Below the pieces are notes generated by a model, which ran no database searches, was not told the origin of the DNA, and was given only the letters and a program-made list of their open reading frames with translations. DNA of 64,000 nt from Chryseobacterium gleum (lineage in GTDB: Bacteria > Bacteroidota > Bacteroidia > Flavobacteriales_D > Crocinitomicaceae), in contig CAMDAH010000011.1 in NCBI GenBank assembly GCA_945888625.1, positions 1-64,000 on the forward strand, in the 5' to 3' direction. Below, piece after piece: positions 18,607 to 28,282 of the stretch. Position 1 is the first letter of the stretch. Each line of letters opens with the position of its first letter. The position numbers and the translations under genes are program-made.

Positions 18607-19641
18607 TTACTCGATACTAATTGCCATATTCTTTGCTTCAGTGAACTGACCAATTTCGAACAATGGAATTTTCTCCATTTCAAAAAGAGCGACAATCTCG
18701 TTTTTTTTCGTTTGGTCTACTGAAAAAAGTAGCCCACCATTGGTTTGAGGATCACACATTGTCAGTAATGTAGCGCCTTCTATGCCACTGACGTTTTCGC
18801 CATACATTTTCCAATTTCGCATCGTGTTGTCTGGATATACCCATGCTTCTGAGAGTTCTTTCACTCCTTTTAACAATGGCACGTTTTGGTAATTAATTGT
18901 GGCGCTAATTCTTCCTTTGTCTGTCATTTCAATTAAATGCCCTAACAAACCAAATCCGGTGACATCCGTCATGGCGGAAAGGGCTTCTATCGCCCCTAAT
19001 TTTTCTCCAATAAGGTTTAAAGCACAGCTGCTAGTAATAAAATCATCCATGAAATGTGCGCTATCTAGTCCGCGTTTTAAGGCCGTTGCCAAAATGCCTG
19101 ACCCAATGGGTTTTGTTAGAAATATAAGGTCATTTTCATGCGCCGTATTATTCCGTTTGATTTTATTTTTGTCAACAATTCCATTCACAGCAAGTCCAAA
19201 AATGGGTTCTTTATTTTCTATGGAATGTCCACCGGCTAGGTTGATTCCAGCTAATTTGCAGATTTCTGTTGCTCCTTTTAATACTTCAGAAGCAATATGC
19301 AAAGGTAATACGGAGGTTGGCCAAGCAAGAATACTTAGCGCAAGAATAGGTTTTCCACCCATTGCATAGACATCGCTGATAGCATTTGCTGCGGCAATTC
19401 GTCCGAAATCATAAGGTGAATCAACGATAGGGGTAAAAAAATCGCAGGTGCTAATCAAGCAAAGGGAATCATTTAGGGCGTAGACTGCGGCATCGTCTGT
19501 TTTGGAATTGCCAACTAGAAGAAGTTCTGAATCCATAACTATGATATCTTTCAGTAATTCTTTTAATTCTCCCGGTGGAATCTTACACCCGCAACCACCA
19601 CCTTTTGTAAATTCCGTTAATTTTATTTCGTTATTTTCCAT
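18607..19641 (-). CDS. selD: Selenide, water dikinase (selenophosphate synthetase)
   Basis: 344 aa, full length. It makes selenophosphate from selenide and ATP. The catalytic region is GGGCGCK with Cys17 and Lys20, the positions of the E. coli Cys17/Lys20 pair, so this is a Cys and not a selenocysteine form. AirS-type motifs follow (TCDFFTPIVDSPYDFGRIAAANAISDVYAMGG, and SAMTDVTGFGLLGH). It overlaps selU by 11 bases, so it is translationally coupled. No SelA/SelB gene is nearby. Confidence 0.96.
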   Translation of the reverse strand: MENNEIKLTEFTKGGGCGCKIPPGELKELLKDIIVMDSELLLVGNSKTDDAAVYALNDSLCLISTCDFFTPIVDSPYDFGRIAAANAISDVYAMGGKPILALSILAWPTSVLPLHIASEVLKGATEICKLAGINLAGGHSIENKEPIFGLAVNGIVDKNKIKRNNTAHENDLIFLTKPIGSGILATALKRGLDSAHFMDDFITSSCALNLIGEKLGAIEALSAMTDVTGFGLLGHLIEMTDKGRISATINYQNVPLLKGVKELSEAWVYPDNTMRNWKMYGENVSGIEGATLLTMCDPQTNGGLLFSVDQTKKNEIVALFEMEKIPLFEIGQFTEAKNMAISIE

Positions 19642-20647
19642 TTATACAATATACTAAAAACTCCGCAATTTTAGAAAAATTTGTTTCGGGGCAGTCAATT
19701 TTAATTTTTTCTCCAAGTGGATTAATGTTCTTATTGTAAGTGTACGTTTTATCGTAGTATTTCAATGAAATAGCGAAAGCGCTTTTAATATCGTTGTTAT
19801 TTAGGTATTCAACTGCTTTTTTTGCGTGTTGCGGCCCGAGACGTTTTGCAATTCGTTGGGTGCAAATTATTAACTCTTCCAAGGAAAAATGGCCGTAATC
19901 TAACATAATTTGTTCGAGGCGTTCATCGAATGATTTGTCTAGAAAATAATGGGGCGCTTCCCTCATTTGATTCCAAATTCCTTCGGGTATAATTCTTGCA
20001 CCAATTGTTCTACTTTCATCTTCTAGCCAAACAGTATTCATTCCTGTTGTGATAAGTTCTTGCGCTAAATTGTTTTCAAATTGTTCTTGGCTTGGTTGTT
20101 CCTGCATACCTAGGGCGCCGTAAGATGAACCTCTATGGTTTGCAATGCCCTCGAGATCGATTGACTTTGTGTTTTGCGAGTTCAATTCTTTAATAATATG
20201 TGTTTTTCCACTTCCAGTCATTCCTCCCAAAATTTTAAAGGAGTAGGGGAGTTCAAAAGTTGCTCGAACTTTTTGCCGATAACTTTTGTAGCCACCAACG
20301 AGCACAGTTACGTTGATACCAAAGAATTCCATTAGGTAGGAGAAAAAGGCGCTGCGCATTCCACCTCGCCAACAGTGAACAATAATGTGTTCGTGTTTTT
20401 CGGCCAACTTCACGGCCCATTTTAACCGCTTATGTAAGTGAGGTCCGGATAATTCTAAGCCTTTTAAGATGGCTTTTTTTTTGCCGAGGTCTTTATAGGT
20501 TTTTCCGACTATTCTTCGTTCTTCGGTGTTTAAAATGGGTATGTTGATAGCGCCTGGAATGTGTCCCTCTGCAAATTCGATTTCGCTTCGCACATCAATG
20601 ATTAAATTGGTCGCTACGAGTTCCCAGGAGAATAAAGCCTTGCCCAT
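19631..20647 (-). CDS. selU: tRNA 2-selenouridine synthase
   Basis: 338 aa (mnmH/ybbB family). It replaces sulfur by selenium in 2-thiouridine at the tRNA wobble position, using selenophosphate. N-terminal rhodanese-like domain with the catalytic Cys92 in HCWRGGMRS (91-99). A P-loop GGMTGSGKT (141-149) begins the C-terminal part. First gene of the selU-selD-small ORF set. The product of the next gene is its substrate source, so the operon makes biochemical sense. Confidence 0.94.
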   Translation of the reverse strand: MGKALFSWELVATNLIIDVRSEIEFAEGHIPGAINIPILNTEERRIVGKTYKDLGKKKAILKGLELSGPHLHKRLKWAVKLAEKHEHIIVHCWRGGMRSAFFSYLMEFFGINVTVLVGGYKSYRQKVRATFELPYSFKILGGMTGSGKTHIIKELNSQNTKSIDLEGIANHRGSSYGALGMQEQPSQEQFENNLAQELITTGMNTVWLEDESRTIGARIIPEGIWNQMREAPHYFLDKSFDERLEQIMLDYGHFSLEELIICTQRIAKRLGPQHAKKAVEYLNNNDIKSAFAISLKYYDKTYTYNKNINPLGEKIKIDCPETNFSKIAEFLVYCINGK

Positions 20648-20656
20648 ACGAAGTAC

Positions 20657-21436
20657 TTAGGCTAGTTTACGAATGAAGTTTATGGAGAGGTCATTAAACA
20701 CCTCAGGTTGCTCAATATTAACCACATGACCACAGTTAGGTATAATATTCAATTTTATTTTTGGATTTAATTCGATAATTTTTTTTACCGGAGTTAAAAA
20801 CATGTGGTCTTCACTTCCCATGATGTAAAGGGTCGGTTTGTTGTTATCCAAATGTTTTACGCTGTTTAAATAAGAAGTTAGTCTGGCAGTAAGTTTGAAC
20901 CACCGATTAAATTCTTTGGTCATCACCTTTTTAGCTTCATTAACGAAAAGTAGTCGAGAATCTTTGTGATTTTTTTTCGGCATTATTATCTTTGAAAGAA
21001 TCGAATACAGGGCCATGTAGGGAAGAAACGGATTCAAAATCCTTCCTATTTTCAGGAGTAACCTCGATTTGATATTTAATCGTGTAATGGCACCTGAGAA
21101 AACCATAGATTTCACAATGCTTGGTTTAAGGTCAAATAGTTGATAAATAATAATTGTCCCCAAGGATACTCCAATGAAATGAGCAGATTCAATTTTATTG
21201 AATTCTACTACCTCAATTACATCTTCAGCGATCATTTGAAAGCTGTAGTTTTTTGTTGTTTTTATTTCTTTTGATTTACCGTGACCTCTTAAATCAATTA
21301 ATAATACATTAAAGTTTTCGGCATACGCTTTTACTTGTTTATGCCAAATAGCAGAGCTTCCACCAGCACCATGGATGAAGACACACCATTCTTTGCTTGT
21401 TGTATTAAGAATTCTTTTAAAATAAAGCATATGCAA
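20657..21436 (-). CDS. Alpha/beta hydrolase
   Basis: 259 aa, cytosolic. Typical alpha/beta-hydrolase layout: FIHGAGGSS (about 20-28, oxyanion), DLRGHGKS, the nucleophile Ser91 in GVSLG, an acid in GSEDH near 210-214, and a catalytic His in NCGHVVNIEQP near the C-terminus. It starts right after the dnaK terminator and lies 9 bases before the selU start, so it may be the first gene of the selenium operon. Substrate unknown. Start assumed at the first ATG; the second ATG, two codons in, is also possible. Confidence 0.85.
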   Translation of the reverse strand: MHMLYFKRILNTTSKEWCVFIHGAGGSSAIWHKQVKAYAENFNVLLIDLRGHGKSKEIKTTKNYSFQMIAEDVIEVVEFNKIESAHFIGVSLGTIIIYQLFDLKPSIVKSMVFSGAITRLNIKSRLLLKIGRILNPFLPYMALYSILSKIIMPKKNHKDSRLLFVNEAKKVMTKEFNRWFKLTARLTSYLNSVKHLDNNKPTLYIMGSEDHMFLTPVKKIIELNPKIKLNIIPNCGHVVNIEQPEVFNDLSINFIRKLA

Positions 21437-21450
21437 TGTTAATATAAAAA

Positions 21451-21473
21451 AAGGACACGAATTTCGTGTCCTT
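21451..21473 (-). terminator. Rho-independent terminator downstream of dnaK
   Basis: A perfect inverted repeat (arms AAGGACACGAA and TTCGTGTCCTT, one-base centre) with a run of A on the plus strand at 21446-21452, read as U on the minus strand. It follows the dnaK stop at 21497 by 24 bases. Confidence 0.85.
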
Positions 21474-21496
21474 TCCTCATATGATTTGTTTACTTA

Positions 21497-23410
21497 CTAT
21501 TTTTTGTCATTTACTTCTTCAAAATCAACATCGGTAACTTCATCTTGTGGATTCGATTCATCCGATGATGTTGCACCTTGTCCTTCTCCTCCTTCAGATC
21601 CACCTCCATTAGCTGCACTATACATTTCTTGAGATGCTGCTTGAAAAACGGTGTTTAGTTTTTCCATAGCTGGCTCTAAATTTTCAACGTTTTTAGCTTC
21701 ATATTCTTTCTTTAGTTCAGCTAATGCATCTTCAATCGGTTGTTTTTTATCTGCTGGAATTTTATCCCCGTATTCTTTCAATTGACGTTCCGTCTGAAAA
21801 ATAGTGGAATCTGCTTTATTTACAGTCTCTACTTCCTCTCTTTTTTTCTTGTCCGATTCTGCGTTGGTCTCTGCTTCTGCTTTCATGCGTTGAATTTCTT
21901 CATCGGATAAGCCGGAAGCTGACTCAATTTTTATGGATTGTTGCTTTCCAGTACCTTTATCTTTCGCAGAAATGTTCATGATTCCGTTCGCATCAATATC
22001 AAAAGTTACTTCAATTTGTGGAACCCCCCTTTGTGCTGAAGGAATATCGGTCAATTGAAATCTACCTAAAGTTTTGTTATCGTTTGCCATTGAGCGTTCG
22101 CCTTGCAACACATGAATGTCTACGGAAGGTTGGTTATCTGAAGCAGTGGAGAAAACCTCGGATTTTTTGGTTGGAATAGTCGTGTTCGCATCGATTAATT
22201 TGGTGAAAACGCCGCCCATTGTTTCAATTCCTAGGGAAAGTGGAATAACATCTAACAACAACACGTCTTTCACTTCACCTGTCAATACACCACCTTGTAT
22301 AGCTGCACCCAAGGCAACTACTTCGTCCGGATTTACTCCTTTCGATGGCGCTTTGCCAAAGAAACGTTCAACAGCCGCTTGAATAATTGGAATTCTTGTT
22401 GAACCACCAACTAAAATTACTTCGTTTATGTCGCTTGCACTTAATCCTGCATTTTTTAACGCTTTCTTACAAGGTGCAATTGTACGTTCAACAATAGTGG
22501 AAATCAACTGTTCAAACTTCGCACGTGTTAATGTTCTTACTAAGTGCTTAGGCATGCCGTTAACGGGCATGATGTAAGGTAAATTAATTTCAGAAGAAGT
22601 AGTCGATGAAAGCTCAATTTTTGCTTTTTCTGCGGCTTCTTTAAGTCGTTGTAATGCCATTGGATCTTGACGTAAATCTAGTCCTTCCTCTTTTTTAAAC
22701 TCTTCCGCTAGCCAAACGATAATCGCTTCATCAACGTCGTCTCCACCAAGGTGAGTATCTCCATCTGTTGCCAAAACCTCAAAAACACCATCACCTAACT
22801 CTAAAATGGATACATCATGTGTTCCACCGCCAAAATCGAAAACAACTATTTTTTGATCAATTCCTTTTTTGTCGAGTCCGTAGGCTAGGGCTGCTGCAGT
22901 TGGTTCATTAATTATTCTTTTAATGGTAAGTCCTGCAATTTCACCTGCTTCCTTAGTGGCTTGACGTTGCGCATCATTAAAATACGCAGGAACAGTAACT
23001 ACGGCTTCTGTTATTTCATGACCTAAATAATCTTCCGCTGTTTTCTTCATTTTTTGAAGAATCATCGCGGAAATTTCTTGAGGAGAATATTTTCTATCGT
23101 CAATTTCTACTCGAGGTGTATTGTTATCACCTTTCACTACTTTATAAGGAACGCGAGCGATTTCTTTTTTACACTCATCAAAGCTTGATCCCATAAATCG
23201 CTTGATTGATGAAATAGTTTTTGTTGGATTGGTGATAGCCTGGCGCTTTGCAGGATCTCCAATTTTTCGTTCGCCACCCTCTACAAAACCAACCACTGAA
23301 GGCGTCGTTCTTTTTCCTTCTGCATTTGCGATTACTACCGGCTCATTTCCTTCCATTACTGCGACACAAGAGTTTGTTGTGCCTAAGTCAATTCCAATTA
23401 TTTTTCCCAT
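21497..23410 (-). CDS. dnaK: Chaperone protein DnaK (Hsp70)
   Basis: 637 aa, standard Hsp70 length. Starts [20 protein letters not shown]; further ATPase motifs include [15 protein letters not shown] and [13 protein letters not shown]. The substrate-binding domain follows with [14 protein letters not shown] near residue 390, and an acidic C-terminus ([11 protein letters not shown]). It folds and protects proteins with DnaJ and GrpE, which are not in this window. A terminator lies downstream and an inverted repeat upstream. Confidence 0.98.
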   Translation of the reverse strand: MGKIIGIDLGTTNSCVAVMEGNEPVVIANAEGKRTTPSVVGFVEGGERKIGDPAKRQAITNPTKTISSIKRFMGSSFDECKKEIARVPYKVVKGDNNTPRVEIDDRKYSPQEISAMILQKMKKTAEDYLGHEITEAVVTVPAYFNDAQRQATKEAGEIAGLTIKRIINEPTAAALAYGLDKKGIDQKIVVFDFGGGTHDVSILELGDGVFEVLATDGDTHLGGDDVDEAIIVWLAEEFKKEEGLDLRQDPMALQRLKEAAEKAKIELSSTTSSEINLPYIMPVNGMPKHLVRTLTRAKFEQLISTIVERTIAPCKKALKNAGLSASDINEVILVGGSTRIPIIQAAVERFFGKAPSKGVNPDEVVALGAAIQGGVLTGEVKDVLLLDVIPLSLGIETMGGVFTKLIDANTTIPTKKSEVFSTASDNQPSVDIHVLQGERSMANDNKTLGRFQLTDIPSAQRGVPQIEVTFDIDANGIMNISAKDKGTGKQQSIKIESASGLSDEEIQRMKAEAETNAESDKKKREEVETVNKADSTIFQTERQLKEYGDKIPADKKQPIEDALAELKKEYEAKNVENLEPAMEKLNTVFQAASQEMYSAANGGGSEGGEGQGATSSDESNPQDEVTDVDFEEVNDKK

Positions 23411-23521
23411 TTTGTTAAATTTTATTTTGTTGAACGACCTTCAAAGTCAATTAATATGCCACCTGACTTTTGCGGGTGTAAATGACAAAAAACTGGCAAT
23501 TGGTTGGTTTGGAAGTGACTA

Positions 23522-23542
23522 TTTGTCAGAAATTATGACAAA
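23522..23542 (-). promoter_or_regulatory. Inverted repeat upstream of dnaK
   Basis: TTTGTCA (23522-23528) and TGACAAA (23536-23542) form a perfect 7-base inverted repeat with a 7-base spacer. It sits between the CotH-type gene stop (23544) and dnaK (start 23410). No U run follows on the minus strand, so it looks more like a protein-binding site than a terminator. Function is inference. Confidence 0.35.
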
Positions 23543-23543
23543 A

Positions 23544-26500
23544 TTATAGTTTTACAAAGCGCTTCGTTTCAAGAAAGTCTTGGTCGTTGGTAAGGCGGAT
23601 TAAATATAATGCTGCTTGAAAGTTAGCAATAGTGATGTGGGTTTGCTTACTTGCTGGGTCGAGTTTTCCCACGCTAATGATTCTTCCATTCAGATCGTAA
23701 ATTTCAAATCTAATATTTTTCGCTAGTGTGAGGTTGTTGTGCGCAAGGATAATGCTTGTTGAACTTGGGGAAGGAAAAAGTGTAAATTCAATGGTCGGTC
23801 CATCGGGTGGAGGAGGAATCAACTTAAAGACTGCTGTAAAGCTTGTGGAATCAAGATTTACGTTACTTTCAAAAGTGGGATTCAGTGTATCGCTGATAAA
23901 TGGATTCGGTTGCCATTTCACAAAGGAGTACCCGGGTTCAGCTATTGCCGTAAGTTTAATGGGAACACTATCAAAATACAAGCCTTGCCATGGGTAGTTT
24001 TTCGGTTGAATACTGTTTAATTTAATAGTGCCAGCGCTATCTGGGAAGATGGCTAATTCAACTTTAACTTCTTTAGTTAGCTGAAATTCATTCCGTAAAT
24101 TTTCCCTTACTATTTCATTTCTGCAAGCCAATTGTTGCCTAAAAATTAAATGGTTGTTAATATAGTTGTCCATTTGTCCGGCAATATTGTTCGGGTCTCC
24201 CCATCGCTGGTATTCCTTTGGCATCTCAAGCACCATTTTATTGAAAAAGGATTGTTCTGTTGCAAGTAAAGTATCTGTTAGGTAACTTGTATTCATTAAA
24301 TCAGCATATCGATTGATAAATGAATTTCTATATGTTACATTTTGAATGCTTTGCAGCCAAATATTGATATATGGATTGTCTGTACTTTGGTCTAGCATAT
24401 AGCGTATGCCATTATCCGTGCAAGAGGTCCAGCCATTTGGCTGCATGGATAACTCTAAATCTATTAGGGCGAATCGCCAACGGTAATTGGTTTTATTGGA
24501 TCGGTATATTTTGATATTATTTCCTGGCCAATCTACATTTCCCATCCATGATTCGCCAATAATATAATCGGAATAATGCGCTAGGTCAAAGTATTGGTCT
24601 GCTTCTGTTAGGTAAGTTGGAGAAGTTGGATCCAAGGCATTAAATAAGGTGTAGTCAGTTGTGAAATCTTCTGCACTTCCTTCAACGGCCCTTAAAACTA
24701 AATTGTAAAAAGCAGACATTGACAATATGTCTATGGAGTCTTTATTGATGTTTTCTCGTTCGTCAAAATACTCCGTATTGAACTTTTCTCTCAGCTCATA
24801 AAGACCAAAATATTGCCCATTGATGTATACGGAAACGGGCTCCATGGCTGAATAATAATTATTAGTTCCTTTGCTCATCATGCTAACTTGACAAGCGTCT
24901 TTCTGTGGTAAAGTTAACCATTGATTACTGCCATTTCTCAAATAAACATCGCTGTAATTATTTCGAAATGGGATGGCTGGAATTAAGGGTAAGTTCACTG
25001 TTTTTTCTCCGAGAGCAGAATGATTAAAAGACAAGCGAAAAGAGCGCTGTGCATTTCCACGACTTCCACCCCAGCCACCGTCCATTCGGATAGCCGTTCT
25101 CGTTTGAAATATAGTCGGATGGTCGCCCTCTTTATCCAACCAGACTAGGTGGGCAGCTCTTAGCCAGTCTGATGTAGGGTTGTCAAAGATCCCTTGTCCA
25201 CCATATAGATTGGAGTTTTGTGTAGTGACTAATAATATAGGAGTGGAATGATCAATATTGAATAAATAGGTTCCATAAGTATCATGACTCGCTAAATAAT
25301 TGCTCATTGTTAATGGAAAAGCTTTTGCTCGAACGACGCAGGCTTGAAAAATAAAAATGGAATCGCCGATATATTCTGTGGAGTTTATGGTTGGATCGCT
25401 TCCGTCTAAGGTGTAAACAACTTTAGTAGGGATTGAATCGGCATTTGGATTGGTAATTTTTAAATAAATTACATTGTTTAGAATGCCAGTCGGAACAGAT
25501 AAAACAGGTGCTTTTAATGAATCGGTATAAACAATCGCTGCATTATTACTGGATCCAGGGCTTGGTTCCATCCACTGATTATTCGTGGAGGCATCGGGGG
25601 AACTTCCTATGCTCACATCAGTTTGCGGAGAATTAATGTATAAGGAACTAATTGTTGTCAAACTTGGGTCAGATAAAAACACAGATTCTCCGTTAGATTC
25701 AATTTTAAAATTGCTGTGGTTACCATAGCCATTCAGCGGAATAAAAGTGGTGGACAACTCGTTTAGTAAGGTGGAACTGATGGAAACATCAATATACGTG
25801 TAGGTAATAGTATTCGTAGAAACCACTTCAAATCCTATCGAATTAATTGGTCCTGCAGAAAGTCCCGCTGCAATAAGTTCAGCGCCATGCACCAATATTT
25901 GATGCCTGGCGCTCCAATACCAATTTCCATAAGGAGCAGGGTAATCGGTGTTGGAATTTTGTAGCGTTCCAAAATCTAGTGTAATCCCGTTAATTTTTAA
26001 ATTTGGCCTTCTGTTGAAAATAAAACCATTTACAGCTGAACAAGATGCGTCACTTCCGTCGTTCCAGTTAGCAGTGGTTGAGTTGTAAGGTGTTTCCGTT
26101 TGTAAGAAAATTGAATTTTCTGTATACCCGTTGTTTTCATACGAACAAATATTTAGTAGGATATTACTTTGGCCATCCCAGTTAAATGTATTGGTAAAAT
26201 TGTGGGTGTTCCAACCAACAAAAGGGCTATAACTTAGGTCAGTGACAGCCGGTGAGAAGGGACTTGACTCGTATCGATCTTTTCCACTGCAATAAATCAA
26301 CTTAAACTCATTGGGAGCTAAACTTAGTCCAGCCAAGGGCCATTGGAGTGGCTGCAAAAAATTATCACTCAAATAATAACCTGTGAGATCAACAAGGCTG
26401 TTACCGGCATTATAAAGTTCTACCCAATCCGGTTTATCCCCATCTTCATCCGTTGCGGAAATATAATTTCTGTTACATCCCTCGTTGATTACGACTTGGG

Positions 26501-26561
26501 CAAAAGCTTGCTGAAAAGAACCAATTAATAGAAACAGAAATAGTACTAACCGTATATTCAT
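23544..26561 (-). CDS. Secreted CotH-family protein with lamin-tail and T9SS type A domains
   Basis: 1005 aa. Signal peptide at 1-22 (QAFAQ). An LTD domain opens the mature part (VINEGCNRNYISATDEDG, then WVELYNAG). A chitobiase-like segment follows (VVYTLDGSDPT). The CotH kinase-like core comes next (IRMDGGWGGSRGNAQRSFRLSF, later NVDWPGNNIKIYR and RWRFALIDLELSMQ). The last about 75 residues (FTLFPSPSSTS ... LYLIRLTND) are a type A T9SS domain. CotH proteins can phosphorylate surface proteins; the activity here is unproven. Its start is 3 bases after the lpdA stop, suggesting cotranscription. Confidence 0.85.
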   Translation of the reverse strand: MNIRLVLFLFLLIGSFQQAFAQVVINEGCNRNYISATDEDGDKPDWVELYNAGNSLVDLTGYYLSDNFLQPLQWPLAGLSLAPNEFKLIYCSGKDRYESSPFSPAVTDLSYSPFVGWNTHNFTNTFNWDGQSNILLNICSYENNGYTENSIFLQTETPYNSTTANWNDGSDASCSAVNGFIFNRRPNLKINGITLDFGTLQNSNTDYPAPYGNWYWSARHQILVHGAELIAAGLSAGPINSIGFEVVSTNTITYTYIDVSISSTLLNELSTTFIPLNGYGNHSNFKIESNGESVFLSDPSLTTISSLYINSPQTDVSIGSSPDASTNNQWMEPSPGSSNNAAIVYTDSLKAPVLSVPTGILNNVIYLKITNPNADSIPTKVVYTLDGSDPTINSTEYIGDSIFIFQACVVRAKAFPLTMSNYLASHDTYGTYLFNIDHSTPILLVTTQNSNLYGGQGIFDNPTSDWLRAAHLVWLDKEGDHPTIFQTRTAIRMDGGWGGSRGNAQRSFRLSFNHSALGEKTVNLPLIPAIPFRNNYSDVYLRNGSNQWLTLPQKDACQVSMMSKGTNNYYSAMEPVSVYINGQYFGLYELREKFNTEYFDERENINKDSIDILSMSAFYNLVLRAVEGSAEDFTTDYTLFNALDPTSPTYLTEADQYFDLAHYSDYIIGESWMGNVDWPGNNIKIYRSNKTNYRWRFALIDLELSMQPNGWTSCTDNGIRYMLDQSTDNPYINIWLQSIQNVTYRNSFINRYADLMNTSYLTDTLLATEQSFFNKMVLEMPKEYQRWGDPNNIAGQMDNYINNHLIFRQQLACRNEIVRENLRNEFQLTKEVKVELAIFPDSAGTIKLNSIQPKNYPWQGLYFDSVPIKLTAIAEPGYSFVKWQPNPFISDTLNPTFESNVNLDSTSFTAVFKLIPPPPDGPTIEFTLFPSPSSTSIILAHNNLTLAKNIRFEIYDLNGRIISVGKLDPASKQTHITIANFQAALYLIRLTNDQDFLETKRFVKL

Positions 26562-26564
26562 ATT

Positions 26565-27956
26565 TTAAAGGTGAATTACTTCACCGTAAGCGGCGGCTGC
26601 GGCTTCCATGATGGCCTCAGACATAGTAGGGTGGGGGTGAACTGTTTTAATTAATTCTTCTCCAGTAGTTTCTAATTTACGAACAGCCACTAATTCGGCT
26701 ACCATTTCAGTAACGTTTGCACCGATCATGTGACCGCCTAATAATTCACCGTATTTAGCATCGAAAATTAATTTTACAAAGCCATCTTTCGTTCCAGCTG
26801 CGCTTGCTTTTCCGGATGCAGAGAAAGGAAATTTTCCAATTTTTAGATCAAACCCTGCAGCTTTGGCTGCTCTTTCCGTCATGCCTACTGACGCTACTTC
26901 AGGCGAACAATAGGTACATCCAGGGATGTTTCCATAATTTAGTGGAGCAGGATGATGACCAGCAATTTTCTCTACACAAATAATTCCTTCTGCTGAGGCA
27001 ACGTGTGCTAAGGCAGGTCCTGGAACGATATCACCGATTGCGTAGTAACCTGGTATGTTTGTTTGGTAGTAGTCGTCAACAATGATTCGTCCTTTATCAA
27101 CCACAATACCAACCTCCTCTAATCCGATATTTTCAATATTGGCTTGAATTCCTGCTGCTGAAAGGACTACATCACAACTTATTTTTTCCTCGCCTTTAGC
27201 TGTTTTAATTAACACGATACATTCTTTGCCACTCGTATCTACTTTTTCTACTGATGAATTGGTTAGCACTTTAATCCCTGCTTTTTTGAATGATTTCTCC
27301 AATTGTTTAGAAACGTCCTCGTCTTCAACAGGCACAATGTTTGGCATGAATTCGACAATAGTTACATCGGTACCAATCGCGTTGTAAAAATAGGCGAACT
27401 CTGATCCAATCGCCCCAGAACCAGCAATTACGAGTCTTTTTGGTTGTTTAGCAAGTGTCATTGCTTGACGATAACCAATAATTTTCACACCGTCCTGCGG
27501 AAGATTAGGTAGTTCTCTGGAACGAGATCCGGTAGCAATAATAAGCCCTTTTTCAGCCAAATACGTAGTTGAAACGCCGGCATCATCTGTTACGATAACT
27601 GATTTACCTGCTGCAATTTTTCCTGTTCCTTTTAAGACGTCAATTTTATTCTTTTTCATTAAGAATTGTATACCGTTACTCATTCCATCGGCAATATCTC
27701 GGCTTCGCTTTACCATCGCAGGAAAATCTGCTTTCACGTCTTTGACTGCTATTCCATAGTCACTTGCATGGTTTAGGTATTCGAATACATTCGCGCTTTT
27801 TATCAAGGCTTTGGTTGGGATACAACCCCAATTCAAGCATACTCCACCAAGCGATTCGCGTTCAACAATGGCAGTTTTAAGCCCTAACTGAGAAGCTCGA
27901 ATAGCCGTAACGTATCCACCTGGACCACTACCAACTACAATGATATCATAATTCAT
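26565..27956 (-). CDS. lpdA: Dihydrolipoyl dehydrogenase (E3)
   Basis: 463 aa. It reoxidises dihydrolipoamide of 2-oxoacid dehydrogenase and glycine-cleavage complexes, reducing NAD. N-terminal FAD site GSGPGGY (9-15); redox disulfide C40/C45 in GGVCLNWGC; NAD site VIAGSGAIGSEFA near residue 178-190; catalytic HPHPTMSEAI near the C-terminus. No other subunit genes adjoin, so it probably serves several complexes. A candidate -7 element is at 27977-27984. Confidence 0.96.
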   Translation of the reverse strand: MNYDIIVVGSGPGGYVTAIRASQLGLKTAIVERESLGGVCLNWGCIPTKALIKSANVFEYLNHASDYGIAVKDVKADFPAMVKRSRDIADGMSNGIQFLMKKNKIDVLKGTGKIAAGKSVIVTDDAGVSTTYLAEKGLIIATGSRSRELPNLPQDGVKIIGYRQAMTLAKQPKRLVIAGSGAIGSEFAYFYNAIGTDVTIVEFMPNIVPVEDEDVSKQLEKSFKKAGIKVLTNSSVEKVDTSGKECIVLIKTAKGEEKISCDVVLSAAGIQANIENIGLEEVGIVVDKGRIIVDDYYQTNIPGYYAIGDIVPGPALAHVASAEGIICVEKIAGHHPAPLNYGNIPGCTYCSPEVASVGMTERAAKAAGFDLKIGKFPFSASGKASAAGTKDGFVKLIFDAKYGELLGGHMIGANVTEMVAELVAVRKLETTGEELIKTVHPHPTMSEAIMEAAAAAYGEVIHL

Positions 27957-27976
27957 ATTGCTTTGTTTTAAAGAAA

Positions 27977-27984
27977 CAAATTTA
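27977..27984 (-). promoter_or_regulatory. Candidate -7 element for lpdA
   Basis: On the minus strand TAAATTTG matches TAnnTTTG, 20 bases before the lpdA start. No clear -33 box. Confidence 0.4.
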
Positions 27985-28020
27985 ATTAAAAAAGATGAAG
28001 GTGCAATTGATAAGTAGGAA

Positions 28021-28250
28021 TCACTTTTAAAATCGTTTGCGCTAGCTTCGTCCGCCTAGCTTTTTTCTAAAAACACTCGGCTAGCTTCATAAGCTTATCT
28101 CGGCTTACTTCGGCTGGCTCAGCACAAGCCGCTCGACCAGCTTTCTCGATGCTTGTTTAGTGAATCGAACGGAGTCGAGAGACACGGTGGATCGAGAGAC
28201 ACGGTGAATCGAGAGACACGGAAGATCGAGAGACACACTCGGCTAGCTTT
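28021..28250. repeat. Intergenic repeat cluster (copy 1), with 17-base tandem units
   Basis: This fills most of the 326-base gene-free gap between lpdA and the Fur-type gene. Between 28174 and 28236 there are three full 17-base units and a partial fourth, built on ATCGAGAGACACGG. Around them are CTCGGCTAGCTT (about 28057 and 28237), CGCTCGACCAG and CTCGATGC...TAGTGAATCGA. The same words occur in copy 2 (31301-31640). No coding potential is apparent. Confidence 0.8.
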
Positions 28251-28282
28251 TTTCTCACAATACTAGTTAATTCAGGAATTCC

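Noticed and set aside
18899-19369. 156-codon open frame on the plus strand inside selD
   Set aside because: It is antisense to a well-supported selD and only open because of the selD codon pattern.
19591-19593. Selenocysteine in SelD
   Set aside because: The catalytic position (residue 17) is encoded as Cys, with no in-frame UGA.
28174-28236. Tandem array as a CRISPR
   Set aside because: Units are 17 bases with no spacers, and no cas genes are present.
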